DNA of 64,000 nt, taken from the NCBI RefSeq assembly GCF_024346995.1, contig NZ_AP024888.1:992001-1056000 (forward strand), in the 5' to 3' direction. Positions 8,638-16,951 of this stretch are shown in pieces. Source of the DNA: Vibrio palustris. GTDB taxonomy: Bacteria; Pseudomonadota; Gammaproteobacteria; Enterobacterales; Vibrionaceae. The notes beneath the pieces are model-generated. The model was given only the letters and a program-made list of their open reading frames with translations, was not told the origin of the DNA and searched no databases. Numbering within the stretch: the stretch's first letter is position 1; each line of letters starts with the position of its first letter. The position numbers and the translations under genes were made by a program.

Positions 8638-9609
8638 ATGAAAAAATCCGTTTTAGCAACCGCGGTTCTTGCAACTCTTGTTTCAGGTTCCACTTTGGCA
8701 GCAACCGTATATAAAGCAGATGGTACTGAATTTAAAGTTGGTGGTCGCGTTGAATTTCGTGGGGATTTCAATGCTGAAACCAATGGTCAAGAAATTGACG
8801 GTACAATGAGCGACCAAACACGTGCACGTTTGAATTTAAAAGGGTCATCTGAAATTTCAGATGGTGTCAAAGCCTTTGCTTTCTACGAAGTAGAACAAAA
8901 AGCCAATGACTCTGATGAAAAAATGAAGAATCGCTACATGTATGCGGGTGTTGATATGCACGGCAACGCACTCTCTTTTGGTGCACAAGATATGGCTTCA
9001 GTTCAAATTTCTAAATTTTCCGATATTGGTGCTTTTACAGGATTACAAAAGCCTATCGCAGCCTCTAAAGACCACACTGAAGGTGTTATCGCTTACCGTG
9101 GTGACTTCGATGCTTTGAATGTACAAGCAACGTACAAAGCAGAATCAACAGATGACTCTGATTCATACGGCGTATCGGGCACTTATTCACTCCCTGTTGG
9201 CGTAAAACTGGGTCTGGCTTACTCTGCCGATCAGGATAAAGTCGCCGGTAATGCCACATCAACGGATAAAGGCAACCAAATCCTAGCGGGTATCAGTTAC
9301 TCTATGGATGCATTGTATCTAGCGGCTACTTACTCAACGGGTGATACCGGGAATGGGGATGATGAATTTGATATTATGGAATTTGCAGCGGCTTACGACA
9401 TTACAGATCAAGTTCAAGTGCAAGCCATTTACGGTAAAGATACTACCAAGCCAGAAACAGGCGCGGATGTGGATAACGAAGATTTCGTTGAATTAGGCGG
9501 TTACTACAAATTCAACAGCAACCTAAAATCTTACATTGCCTACAAAGCCAACTCTGCAGATGGTGCTGATGATGACACTATCCGTCTTGGTCTAAAATAC
9601 GGCTTCTAA
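8638..9609 (+). CDS. Outer-membrane porin (OmpU/OmpC-like general porin)
   Basis: A 323-residue porin with a 22-residue signal peptide (MKKSVLATAVLATLVSGSTLAA), repeated amphipathic beta-strand pattern, acidic loops, and a C-terminal strand ending KYGF, as expected for BAM recognition. It should form a trimeric 16-strand barrel for small solutes. It is a monocistronic gene with a good leader and a strong terminator. Sequence alone does not separate OmpU from other vibrio porins; the N-terminal strand (VYKADGTEFKVGGRVEFRG) resembles the family generally. Confidence 0.92.
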   Translation: MKKSVLATAVLATLVSGSTLAATVYKADGTEFKVGGRVEFRGDFNAETNGQEIDGTMSDQTRARLNLKGSSEISDGVKAFAFYEVEQKANDSDEKMKNRYMYAGVDMHGNALSFGAQDMASVQISKFSDIGAFTGLQKPIAASKDHTEGVIAYRGDFDALNVQATYKAESTDDSDSYGVSGTYSLPVGVKLGLAYSADQDKVAGNATSTDKGNQILAGISYSMDALYLAATYSTGDTGNGDDEFDIMEFAAAYDITDQVQVQAIYGKDTTKPETGADVDNEDFVELGGYYKFNSNLKSYIAYKANSADGADDDTIRLGLKYGF

Positions 9610-9645
9610 TCAATACCAATCAAGTCCTGAAACTGCCTTAATCCA

Positions 9646-9674
9646 TGGCCTAACATTCGTTAGGCCATTTTTTT
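9646..9674 (+). terminator. Porin terminator
   Basis: A 9-bp perfect stem TGGCCTAAC / GTTAGGCCA around ATTC is followed by seven T residues. Confidence 0.92.
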
Positions 9675-9693
9675 GCACCAATTTAGACAGAAT

Positions 9694-9712
9694 ATGCCCT
9701 ACCACTAGGCAT
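9694..9712. promoter_or_regulatory. Inverted repeat, possible enhancer-protein site for the candidate sRNA
   Basis: ATGCC (9694-9698) and GGCAT (9708-9712) are spaced by 9 bp, about 95 bp before the inferred start of the candidate RNA. That is where activators of sigma-54 promoters usually bind. Confidence 0.35.
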
Positions 9713-9770
9713 TCGCCGATAGAAACACAACCACAAAATCATAACCAACTGAAATTACTAAAGAAAAAAA

Positions 9771-9789
9771 CTGGCATACTTACTGCTTT
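9771..9789 (+). promoter_or_regulatory. Sigma-54 (RpoN) -24/-12 promoter candidate
   Basis: CTGGCATACTTACTGCTTT fits the -24 TGGCA / -12 TGC pattern with GG and GC separated by exactly 10 bp. The predicted start is about 9798. A sigma-70-like TATAAT (9789-9794) is also present but without a clear -35. Confidence 0.6.
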
Positions 9790-9797
9790 ATAATAAG

Positions 9798-9891
9798 TAC
9801 AAATGCAGGCAGCGTTTGTGCTTCTTGTTAGTGGTATGGCAGAAACCACTGAGCACTTCATTTTTAACCTCCCAACGGGAGGTTTTTTTTT
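9798..9891 (+). ncRNA. Candidate structured small RNA, about 94 nt, sigma-54 driven
   Basis: No gene occupies this interval. From the start predicted by the sigma-54 element, three stem-loops follow in order: ACAAATGC / GCGTTTGT around AGGCA (9799-9819), AGTGGT / ACCACT around a 9-nt loop (9830-9850), and an intrinsic terminator AACCTCCC / GGGAGGTT with nine T residues (9866-9891). The linker before the terminator ends in CATTTTT, suitable for Hfq. The layout resembles Qrr RNAs, but the Qrr core is absent and I do not recognise a known family. Confidence 0.55.
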
Positions 9892-9921
9892 ATAAGAAGT
9901 TAGACATCGCCGAGTCAATCA

Positions 9922-10272
9922 CTACGCTCGCTTAGGCTGCTGGTAAGTTTTCCCTGCCGCTTGATAAACATCCTTACGCTTTACGCCAAATTGAGTGTCA
10001 AAGAACCAAGCGATAAAGCGAATCACATCGTCTTCTTTATTCATGATGTACTCGAAGAACTCGTCTTGTCCACCTTGCGGATTAGTTTCGAATGTCACAT
10101 GGTAAATGCGTTCTTCACCTTCAACTTCTGCCAACGTGAATTGCCCAGTAAGATCTTGTGCGGCCTCCGCGACTTGCTCGTCATCAGCGTTTTTTAATGT
10201 TGCAAGAGCCGTCGGTAAATCGCTATCGGCGCATAAGCGCACCACAAGTGCTTCAAAATCTGATTGTTGCAT
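9922..10272 (-). CDS. Conserved-looking hypothetical protein, 116 residues
   Basis: I do not recognise a family. The protein starts MQQSDFEALVVRLC and ends with a basic tail (YQQPKRA); it is acidic, soluble, with no signal peptide or membrane segment, and has an aromatic stretch (EFFEYIMNKEDDVIRFIAWFFDTQFGVKRKDVY). The frame runs upstream to 10356, but AGAGGA stands 7-8 bases before ATG 10272, which I chose. It is transcribed toward the candidate small RNA, so the two transcripts converge. Confidence 0.7.
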   Translation of the reverse strand: MQQSDFEALVVRLCADSDLPTALATLKNADDEQVAEAAQDLTGQFTLAEVEGEERIYHVTFETNPQGGQDEFFEYIMNKEDDVIRFIAWFFDTQFGVKRKDVYQAAGKTYQQPKRA

Positions 10273-10365
10273 GATGTATCCTCTATCAATGTAGATTGGA
10301 TTATAACGGTAAAGATATAAGAGTGGTACTGATTGTTCTGGTGCTCTCAATGACATACTGTCAAA

Positions 10366-10393
10366 TAAAAAAGGCCTGCATCGTGCAGGCCTT
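10366..10393 (-). terminator. Terminator of the M23 endopeptidase gene
   Basis: AAGGCCTGCA (10371-10380) pairs with TGCAGGCCTT (10384-10393). Read on the minus strand it is followed by a run of T residues, just after the stop at 10410. Confidence 0.85.
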
Positions 10394-10409
10394 TTTATGC
10401 ATAGACTTT

Positions 10410-11744
10410 CTAGCTGTCTTGTCCGGCGTCATCAGCGTCAGACTTATGAGTTAATGACGCTTCTTTTTCGGCAAGCAGTTTATCCATTCTGTCACGCTGA
10501 TGAATAAATTGCTGACGATCTTTTTTCGAGACAGAGCGTGCCATTGGGATTTTCGCTTTCATAGCATTAACAGGATGACCTTTAATAATCAATTCATAAT
10601 GTAAATGCGGTCCAGTCACTCGCCCTGTTGAACCCGATAGCGCGATTTTTTGTCCTCGTTTGACATGCTGTCCTCGATGCACATAAATCTTACTTAAGTG
10701 CAAATAGCGCGTGGTATACGTACTATCATGGCGAACCACAACATATAACCCAGCATAAGGGTGGTCGCGAATCAAAGTGACAACGCCGTCACCTGTCGTT
10801 AATACTGGCGTTCCCACCGGAGTCGCAAAATCCGTTCCATAGTGAGGCATGATGCGTCCAGTAATCGGATGGCGACGATGTGGATTATAAGGCGATGAGA
10901 TACGATAACGGCGTTTGGTTGGATAACGACGAAATGCTTTTTGTAAGCTTTCCCCATGGCGGTCATAGTACTGTCCATCTTTATTCAAATACGCCGCAAT
11001 AACACGCTTTCGATTAAAAATTTTGATCGCTTTAATTTCGCGCACACCTGTCAACTGCCCTTTGACATATTGATTTGCTTGCACGACTTCAAATCGGTCG
11101 CCAGCACGCAGGTCTCGCCCAAAATTAATCTTGTCTTTTAATAATTGGACAATTTGTTCAATATCAGCAATATGTAAACCCGCTCGGTGCGCTGACTGCG
11201 AAAACGAACCATGAATTTCACCAATAACGGTACTATTTTTCCACGTACCTGGTAAATTCACTTCGTGATAATCATAACCACCATCAGAGTTTAAGGTGTA
11301 AGAAGAACTATTAGCAATATCAAATACCAGCTCCATCTTCTTTAGGTGCTTACCATCATCGGTTTGCCAAAAACGCAGCGTATTACCCGGCTGTAATGTA
11401 TCCAGCTTGAGGTAGTTCAAGTCGGTTTCCATTACCTTCATGAGATCTTTGTACGGAAAATGAAGACGTGAAAAAATCAGACTTAGGTTATCACCACTTT
11501 TTATGGTGTATTCATAATCTGGTATGTTTTGTGTTTGCTTTTGCTTTTGCTGTTCTAACTGTTTATCCAAGATCGACCCGACAACTTGGTTCTCAGGTAT
11601 GGTAACTTTTATTTGCTTGTGCAGACCATTGTCGTGAAAAGCGGAGGATAAGAGCGTCATTCCAATCAGCGGAAATCCGATTATTAAGACTTTTTGTCGC
11701 TTAGACAACTCGGAAAACCGTTGCAGCAGGGACTTTATTTGCAC
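10410..11744 (-). CDS. M23-family murein DD-endopeptidase (MepM/ShyA-like)
   Basis: A 444-residue periplasmic, inner-membrane-anchored peptidoglycan hydrolase that cleaves peptide cross-links during growth. It has a membrane segment at about 19-36, a LysM/OapA-like region (EYTIKSGDNLSLIFSRL, 78-94), an intermediate domain, and a C-terminal LytM/M23 domain with complete zinc ligands: His301 and Asp305 in HYGTDFATPVGTPV and HLH at 380-382. The domain order matches MepM of E. coli and the Shy endopeptidases of V. cholerae. It is a single gene with its own terminator. Confidence 0.9.
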   Translation of the reverse strand: MQIKSLLQRFSELSKRQKVLIIGFPLIGMTLLSSAFHDNGLHKQIKVTIPENQVVGSILDKQLEQQKQKQTQNIPDYEYTIKSGDNLSLIFSRLHFPYKDLMKVMETDLNYLKLDTLQPGNTLRFWQTDDGKHLKKMELVFDIANSSSYTLNSDGGYDYHEVNLPGTWKNSTVIGEIHGSFSQSAHRAGLHIADIEQIVQLLKDKINFGRDLRAGDRFEVVQANQYVKGQLTGVREIKAIKIFNRKRVIAAYLNKDGQYYDRHGESLQKAFRRYPTKRRYRISSPYNPHRRHPITGRIMPHYGTDFATPVGTPVLTTGDGVVTLIRDHPYAGLYVVVRHDSTYTTRYLHLSKIYVHRGQHVKRGQKIALSGSTGRVTGPHLHYELIIKGHPVNAMKAKIPMARSVSKKDRQQFIHQRDRMDKLLAEKEASLTHKSDADDAGQDS

Positions 11745-11831
11745 AATCTAACCCGTGTAATTCATAAAACTGTTCCAAGATTAAGGCTTTCAGAGAAAAA
11801 TGTCACCCGAGAGATGAAAAACAATCCATGA

Positions 11832-11854
11832 AAAAGGCACATTAAGTGCCTTTT
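11832..11854 (-). terminator. Terminator of the CBM48 gene
   Basis: AAAAGGCAC / GTGCCTTTT around ATTAA, with T residues following on the minus strand. Confidence 0.8.
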
Positions 11855-11946
11855 CGCCCATATAATATGCAATCTTAGTACGCAAACTAATACAAAAAGT
11901 TCCCTAGCTCAAAGTATAGGTTACATCAGTTTCTGATAGAGCAGGC

Positions 11947-12246
11947 TTAATCATGAGTGGAAACAAGGCAATTATCCTCCCCATAACCATTTGGAATATA
12001 GTTGTCAGCACGGGGATCATTAACCCATGTATCGCCATCCATTAAGTAGCGAAATTGAAATTCGCCATCTTTTGGCAAACGAGTTTTAAATTTAAACTGA
12101 TGCGATTTGGGTACTTTTTTCATCGGTTCGGGCTGCCACCCAAGAAAGTCAGCGACAATAGCGACCTGTGAAGCATCATCAGGCACCTCTATTTCAAAGG
12201 TCACTTCGACTTCATCTTTGGTTTTAAAGAAGCGTTTATTGATCAT
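11947..12246 (-). CDS. Small CBM48/isoamylase-N-like domain protein
   Basis: A 99-residue single-domain protein with the early-set immunoglobulin-like fold of glycogen-binding modules (AMPK-beta/CBM48): ASQVAIVADFLGWQPEPMKKV, then FKTRLPKDGEFQFRYLMDGDTWVNDPRADNYIPN. The YLMDG..WVNDP signature is typical. It has no catalytic domain and no signal peptide, so it may bind alpha-glucan or act as a partner protein. TGGAG stands 6 bases before ATG 12246; an upstream ATG (12273) has weaker support. glgX is 23 kb away, so no operon link. Confidence 0.82.
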   Translation of the reverse strand: MINKRFFKTKDEVEVTFEIEVPDDASQVAIVADFLGWQPEPMKKVPKSHQFKFKTRLPKDGEFQFRYLMDGDTWVNDPRADNYIPNGYGEDNCLVSTHD

Positions 12247-12580
12247 GACAAACTCCATTTGTATAAAAAACATTCAACCCCATAAGAATAGGTCATTCTT
12301 TTATATGCACAATGTTGTGGTCAAAAAATAGTGCTAACCATGACAAGACGCAAACTCCTCTGCAACCTACTGTTAATCATCATATTCCATCCTGATTTAT
12401 TGACCCCTTTACCTGTCCGGCTCGTTGTCAATAAGTGACTAATTACTCTATAAATGATAATACGGTAACGTTTGCTTTTAGTAATAGATAAATTTGAATA
12501 TTTAAATATTAATGGTGAATAGTATTGCGATTATGAATAAAAATAGATATTCTCCCCAAGCGATTAAACAAGGACATTAA
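12247..12580. other. Intergenic region upstream of the YjiH-family gene
   Basis: About 330 bp of AT-rich DNA between divergent genes. I see no convincing RNA gene or operator; both promoters presumably lie here. Confidence 0.5.
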
Positions 12581-12634
12581 GTGAATGAATATTCCATGGA
12601 AGGAGAAATTAAACCACACAGTCACATGAGATAA
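12581..12634 (+). CDS. Possible 17-codon leader ORF directly abutting the YjiH-family gene
   Basis: GTG 12581 has AAGGA (12570-12574) at 6-base spacing. The frame encodes a 17-residue peptide beginning MNEYSMEG and stops with TAA at 12632-12634; the next gene's ATG begins at the very next base. That gene has only a weak Shine-Dalgarno of its own, so re-initiation after the short frame is plausible. Function unknown; it could be accidental. Confidence 0.35.
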   Translation: MNEYSMEGEIKPHSHMR

Positions 12635-14002
12635 ATGATGCAGAACAACGCACACAAACGTCCCATCACTTCCGCTACCCTTTGGCGATTTTTACTCCCT
12701 TCTCTTCTTGGGATGTTTCTTTTTATGGCCCCTATTCAATATCAGGGTTCATTCTCTATTCCTGTGGCTGTTATGGCCAAGTCGTTGCAATCACTACTAG
12801 GTGCATACCTTGTCCCTGTCATCACAATGATTGTCGCGTTTATGGGTGTTGCCTCACTCATTGTAAAACTGACGAAACCCAGTGCTATTCTCAACCGTCC
12901 ATTCTTGAATAGTCTTTTTAATCCATCTTGGATATGGTTAGTAGTACGCCTATTTGGGAGCGTGTCCGTCGTCATGACGTTTTGGCAAATCGGCCCAGAA
13001 ATGATCAGAGAATCTAACACCGGCGGCTTAGTTTTAAGGGATCTTTTACCTACGCTGTTTTCCGTGTTTATTTTTGCTGGGTTATTACTTCCATTGCTAT
13101 TAAACTTTGGCTTGTTAGAGCTTTTTGGAAGCCTACTTAGTAAGATAATGCGACCGATTTTTAATTTACCAGGGCGCAGTGCAATTGACTGTATGGCCTC
13201 TTGGCTCGGTGACGGTAGTGTTGGGATCTTATTAACGAGCAAACAATACGAAGAAAAATTTTATACCCAGCGAGAAGCCGCCGTAGTCGCGACAACATTC
13301 TCCGCGGTTTCTATTACATTCAGCTTAGTGGTCATTGCTCAAGTCGGGCTTGAATCAATGTTTTTGCCGTTTTACGCAACGATCTGTTTAGCCGGGCTCG
13401 TTGCTGCCATCGTGATTCCACGTCTACCGCCTTTGTGCTGGAAGAAAGATCGTTTTGTCGATGGCTCAAAACCAGAAGTAGATGCAAACCATTTACCACA
13501 AGGTGAAACTGCATGGTCATGGGGTTTAACACTCGCATTAAAGAAAGCCGAGAGTGTGCAATCTTTACGCTCAGTCTTTGCTGCCGGCGTGCATAACGCA
13601 ATTGATATGGTGTTTGGCGTACTACCTGTCGTCATGGGACTGGGAACCGCAGCTTTGTTATTGGCCGAGCATACCTCAGTATTCTCATTACTTGGGCAAC
13701 CTTTTATTCCTTACCTTCATCTATTAGGAATTCCAGAAGCGGTAGAAGCATCGAGTACCATCGTCGTCGGGTTCGCCGATATGTTTATCCCCGCGATCTT
13801 ATCGACTTCGATTGAGAGCGACATGACCCGTTTTGTCATTGCCGCCATGTCTGTCACTCAGTTAATTTATATGTCAGAAGTCGGGGCACTCATGCTAGGC
13901 AGTAAAATCCCGATAAACATTATTGAGTTATTTATGATTTTCATTCTGCGTACTTTGATTACCTTGCCAATCATTGCTGGCGTGGCGCATTGCTTATTCT
14001 AA
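12635..14002 (+). CDS. YjiH-family inner-membrane protein (nucleoside-recognition/Gate domains)
   Basis: A 455-residue polytopic protein with about ten hydrophobic segments. Two halves carry Gate-type motifs (RSAIDCMASWLGDGSVGILLTSKQYEEKFYTQREAAVVATTFSAVS and, later, VEASSTIVVGFADMFIPAIL), as in the YjiH family, which is usually found near peptidase or nucleoside genes and whose transport substrate is unsettled. Here it stands alone between divergent and convergent neighbours, so context gives no hint of substrate. Translation may depend on the short ORF that ends immediately before it. Confidence 0.8.
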   Translation: MMQNNAHKRPITSATLWRFLLPSLLGMFLFMAPIQYQGSFSIPVAVMAKSLQSLLGAYLVPVITMIVAFMGVASLIVKLTKPSAILNRPFLNSLFNPSWIWLVVRLFGSVSVVMTFWQIGPEMIRESNTGGLVLRDLLPTLFSVFIFAGLLLPLLLNFGLLELFGSLLSKIMRPIFNLPGRSAIDCMASWLGDGSVGILLTSKQYEEKFYTQREAAVVATTFSAVSITFSLVVIAQVGLESMFLPFYATICLAGLVAAIVIPRLPPLCWKKDRFVDGSKPEVDANHLPQGETAWSWGLTLALKKAESVQSLRSVFAAGVHNAIDMVFGVLPVVMGLGTAALLLAEHTSVFSLLGQPFIPYLHLLGIPEAVEASSTIVVGFADMFIPAILSTSIESDMTRFVIAAMSVTQLIYMSEVGALMLGSKIPINIIELFMIFILRTLITLPIIAGVAHCLF

Positions 14003-14021
14003 AAGTCCGCCTGACGTATAA

Positions 14022-14050
14022 AAAAACCGCCTCATACAGGCGGTTTTTTT
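14022..14050. terminator. Bidirectional terminator between the YjiH-family gene and queH
   Basis: CCGCCT (14027-14032) pairs with AGGCGG (14038-14043) around CATAC, with A-run before and T-run after. Confidence 0.9.
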
Positions 14051-14052
14051 AT

Positions 14053-14697
14053 TCATTCTCCGTAATACTGAACACCAATTTTTATACGCTCACGTCCTTG
14101 CTGATCACGCCACTGGTTTGCATCTCGTAAAGAATATGAACAACCGCAATATTCTTGTTGATAGAAACGCTCTCGCTTCGCCAGTTCAACCATACGGTTT
14201 GCGCCGCCTTGCTTACGCCAATTGAATGTCCAATAAGTCAACTCAGGAAAGCGAGCGGCCGCTCGTATACCGCAATCATTAATTTGCTCCATATTCTTCC
14301 AACGCGAGATCCCAAGACAGCTAGTAAACGTATCGAAGCCGTGTTCATGCGCGTATTGAGCCGTACGCTCAAAGCGCATATCAAAGCACTCAGTACAACG
14401 CTGTCCCCTTTCAGGCTCCCACTCTAGGCCTTTGACGCGCTCATACCAGTTTTGCACATCATAGTCTGCATCAATAAACGGAATACCTAACTGCTCTGCA
14501 AAGCGAATATTTTCTTCTTTGCGCAATAAATACTCTTTTTTAGGGTGTATGTTGGGGTTATAGAAAAAAATGGTAAAGCTAATACCAGCATCGGCCATAC
14601 GTTGCATCACGTCGCCAGCGCAAGGTGCACAACAAGAATGCAGCAACACATTATTTGATTGCGTTGGTGTATCTAAAACTATCGTTTGTTTACCCAT
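14053..14697 (-). CDS. queH: Epoxyqueuosine reductase QueH
   Basis: It reduces epoxyqueuosine to queuosine in tRNA wobble position 34; QueH is the cobalamin-independent replacement for QueG. The 214-residue protein carries the full cysteine set of the family (formerly DUF208): vicinal Cys22-Cys23 in LLHSCCAPC, Cys101 and Cys104 in [10 protein letters not shown], and a C-terminal [11 protein letters not shown]. These bind iron-sulfur and a second metal. GGAAG precedes ATG 14697; the frame extends to 14760 but the upstream residues do not look like family sequence. It is a single gene, divergent from ohr. Confidence 0.93.
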   Translation of the reverse strand: MGKQTIVLDTPTQSNNVLLHSCCAPCAGDVMQRMADAGISFTIFFYNPNIHPKKEYLLRKEENIRFAEQLGIPFIDADYDVQNWYERVKGLEWEPERGQRCTECFDMRFERTAQYAHEHGFDTFTSCLGISRWKNMEQINDCGIRAAARFPELTYWTFNWRKQGGANRMVELAKRERFYQQEYCGCSYSLRDANQWRDQQGRERIKIGVQYYGE

Positions 14698-14843
14698 AAC
14701 CGCTTCCATCGTGAGTAGGCATGAATCGTCTTGTGACGAAAAGAAACCATATGATACCAATTTACTATTATTCGAGCAAAAAACCTCGCGTAATAGAAGT
14801 TATGATCTAACACCGCTATGACAACGACAACTGGTACTCTCGT

Positions 14844-14853
14844 TTACGTTAAC
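14844..14853. promoter_or_regulatory. Candidate OhrR operator motif upstream of ohr
   Basis: TTACGTTAAC, identical to the motif at the 5' end of ohrR, lies about 90 bp before the ohr start. Confidence 0.3.
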
Positions 14854-14939
14854 TACACTCTAAGTGGTTAAACTCTAGTGAATCATTACGATACATAGAA
14901 AACCAATAACGAGATTTTCACCCAATCAAGGAGGGCTTT

Positions 14940-15365
14940 ATGTCCATTGAAAACGTTCTATACCGTGCAGAAGCAACCGCAACTGGTGGCCGAGAAGGGT
15001 CGGCAAAAACCACTGATGGGAAACTGGATTTAACGCTATCGACTCCTAAAGAACTTGGTGGCGCTGGCGGCGCAGGGACTAACCCTGAACAGCTATTTGC
15101 GATGGGCTACTCAGCCTGCTTCCTAGGCGCGCTACAATTCGTCGCCTCTCAAGAAAAGGTTGCCCTGCCAAAAGAAACAACAGTCACAGGTGATGTGGGT
15201 ATCGGTGCGCTTCCGACTGGTTTTGGTATTGAAGTCGAGTTGAAAATCCATGCGCCAAACCTTGATAAAGATAAAGTCAAAGAGCTCGTCGATAAAGCTC
15301 ATATTGTTTGTCCATATTCCAATGCGACGCAAAATAATATTGATGTCATGCTCACTATTGTATAA
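14940..15365 (+). CDS. ohr: Organic hydroperoxide resistance protein Ohr
   Basis: A 141-residue thiol peroxidase of the Ohr/OsmC family that reduces organic and fatty-acid hydroperoxides using lipoylated proteins. The catalytic cysteine (Cys60 in [10 protein letters not shown]), the resolving cysteine (Cys124 in [10 protein letters not shown]), Arg19 and Glu51 are all present. An excellent ribosome binding site (AAGGAGGG) precedes the ATG. It has its own terminator. The matching sensor OhrR is encoded 6.5 kb upstream rather than adjacent. Confidence 0.94.
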   Translation: MSIENVLYRAEATATGGREGSAKTTDGKLDLTLSTPKELGGAGGAGTNPEQLFAMGYSACFLGALQFVASQEKVALPKETTVTGDVGIGALPTGFGIEVELKIHAPNLDKDKVKELVDKAHIVCPYSNATQNNIDVMLTIV

Positions 15366-15375
15366 ATCGCTTAAA

Positions 15376-15404
15376 GGGTAGGTGCCCCGCCTACCCTCTT
15401 TTAT
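15376..15404 (+). terminator. ohr terminator
   Basis: GGGTAGG (15376-15382) pairs with CCTACCC (15390-15396), followed by TCTTTTAT. Confidence 0.85.
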
Positions 15405-15437
15405 CGTTGCCTTCATATTTACGTCTCTCCATCTTTC

Positions 15438-15481
15438 TTTCTCTTTCTCTTTCTCTTTCTCTTTCTCTTTCTCTTTCTCTT
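15438..15481. repeat. Hexanucleotide tandem repeat (CTCTTT)n, about 7 copies
   Basis: Six perfect CTCTTT units from 15441 to 15476 plus partial units at both ends, in the gap between ohr and the MFS gene, 133 bp upstream of the latter. On the other strand the repeat reads as Lys-Glu codons, but that frame crosses ohr antisense and is not a credible gene. Tract length may vary by slippage. Confidence 0.9.
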
Positions 15482-15544
15482 CATTGATTATGTAGTTTTT
15501 AGGCATGAACTTCGCTAGTATACGCGCGCTAAAGATCAATCTCG

Positions 15545-15560
15545 TGTGATCAACATCACC
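15545..15560. promoter_or_regulatory. CRP-site candidate upstream of the MFS gene
   Basis: TGTGA-N6-TCACC matches the CRP consensus at 9 of 10 positions, 53 bp before the start codon. Confidence 0.55.
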
Positions 15561-15613
15561 TTCTTTAGTGCCAAAAAACTTGCCCAGGATTAACCACACT
15601 AAAAGGAGATAAT

Positions 15614-16864
15614 GTGGAATCAATACGTAATAATGAACCGTCAACCCCGCCGATACAGAAACTTACCGTTGACAAATATAGCTGGAAAGCAATGCTCGGT
15701 TCTGCCGTTGGCTATGCCATGGATGGATTTGATCTGCTGATTTTAGGTTTCATGCTTAACGCTATAGCATCGGATCTTTCTTTATCTACCGCACAATCCG
15801 GCGCGTTAGTCACTTGGACATTAGTCGGTGCGGTTATCGGAGGGATTGTCTTTGGCGCATTGAGTGATCGCTTTGGTCGAGTTCGTTTACTCACATGGAC
15901 CATTATTATGTTTGCTGTCTTTACTGGTTTATGTGCCTTTGCACAAGGCTACTGGGACTTATTAATTTATCGTACTTTAGCAGGGGTCGGTTTAGGTGGT
16001 GAGTTTGGTATAGGAATGGCACTCGCCGCAGAGGCATGGCCATCAAAATACCGTTCGCGTGTTTCTTCTTATGTTGCTCTAGGTTGGCAAGTCGGTGTTT
16101 TATTAGCCGCTGTATTAACACCATTACTTTTACCTACAATCGGGTGGCGTGGCATGTTTTTAGTTGGGGTAATTCCGGCTCTGATAGCCTGGTTTATTCG
16201 TCATCGCTTGCACGAACCTGACGTATTCACACAATCGCAAAAATCTCCTAAACCTTCTTTATCTACATCATTTAAGCTACTAATTAAAGATAAAGACACC
16301 ATAAAAATTAGCACCGGAATTGCTATTTTAACCTCAGTTCAGAACTTTGGTTATTATGGGATCATGATCTGGATGCCTTCATTTTTGGCAAAGCAATTAG
16401 GATTCGGTTTAACTCGTTCTGCTGTATGGACAAGTGTGACGATCCTAGGCATGATGTTTGGTATCTGGGTGTTTGGTCAGCTAGCCGATCGAATTGGACG
16501 TAAACCTAGCTTTATTGTGTTTCAGATTGGTGCCGCTGTCATGGTTATGGTTTATTCTCAGCTCACCGATCCTTATACCATGCTATGGGCGGGTGCCTTA
16601 TTAGGGATGTTTGTCAACGGGATGCTTGGTGGCTATGGGGCTCTAATTTCAGAATCATATCCAACAGAAGTGCGTGCTACTGCTCAAAATGTGTTATTCA
16701 ACATTGGTCGAGCCATTGGCGGATTAGGCCCTATGGTCATCGGCGCTATCGCGACACTGTATTCATTTCAGTATGCGATTATTCTCCTGGCCGGGATTTA
16801 TATCATCGATATGATTGCGACCATTTTTTTAGTGAAAGAACTAAAAGGCTCAGAACTGCAATAA
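15614..16864 (+). CDS. MFS transporter (metabolite:H+ symporter / sialate-aromatic acid type)
   Basis: A 416-residue 12-helix permease. GYAMDGFDLLILGFML in helix 1, the GALSDRFGR loop 2-3 signature, AEAWPSKYRSRVSS and a second-half GQLADRIGRK mark it as a member of the sugar-acid/sialate/aromatic-acid branch. GTG 15614 is the start: AAGGAG lies 5 bases upstream, and the overlapping ATG at 15612 leads to an early stop. A CRP-like site and a hexanucleotide repeat lie upstream. The substrate is unknown; no catabolic genes are adjacent. Confidence 0.87.
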   Translation: MESIRNNEPSTPPIQKLTVDKYSWKAMLGSAVGYAMDGFDLLILGFMLNAIASDLSLSTAQSGALVTWTLVGAVIGGIVFGALSDRFGRVRLLTWTIIMFAVFTGLCAFAQGYWDLLIYRTLAGVGLGGEFGIGMALAAEAWPSKYRSRVSSYVALGWQVGVLLAAVLTPLLLPTIGWRGMFLVGVIPALIAWFIRHRLHEPDVFTQSQKSPKPSLSTSFKLLIKDKDTIKISTGIAILTSVQNFGYYGIMIWMPSFLAKQLGFGLTRSAVWTSVTILGMMFGIWVFGQLADRIGRKPSFIVFQIGAAVMVMVYSQLTDPYTMLWAGALLGMFVNGMLGGYGALISESYPTEVRATAQNVLFNIGRAIGGLGPMVIGAIATLYSFQYAIILLAGIYIIDMIATIFLVKELKGSELQ

Positions 16865-16891
16865 CTCATATTGATGGTGCGCATTAAATCG

Positions 16892-16920
16892 AAAAGGTCG
16901 TGATAAATCACGACCTTTTT
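16892..16920. terminator. Bidirectional terminator
   Basis: AAAAGGTCGTG (16892-16902) pairs with CACGACCTTTT (16909-16919). Confidence 0.9.
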
Positions 16921-16951
16921 AAGTATGCGAGCTTCTATATCCTATATCAGT

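Noticed and set aside
9789..9794. Sigma-70 promoter for the candidate small RNA
   Set aside because: TATAAT is perfect but no acceptable -35 exists at 16-18 bp, whereas the sigma-54 element has ideal spacing and fits the first stem.
15132..15644. Minus-strand 170-codon frame with a Lys-Glu repeat, antisense to ohr
   Set aside because: It overlaps ohr on the opposite strand and crosses its terminator; the Lys-Glu stretch is only the hexanucleotide repeat read in one frame.
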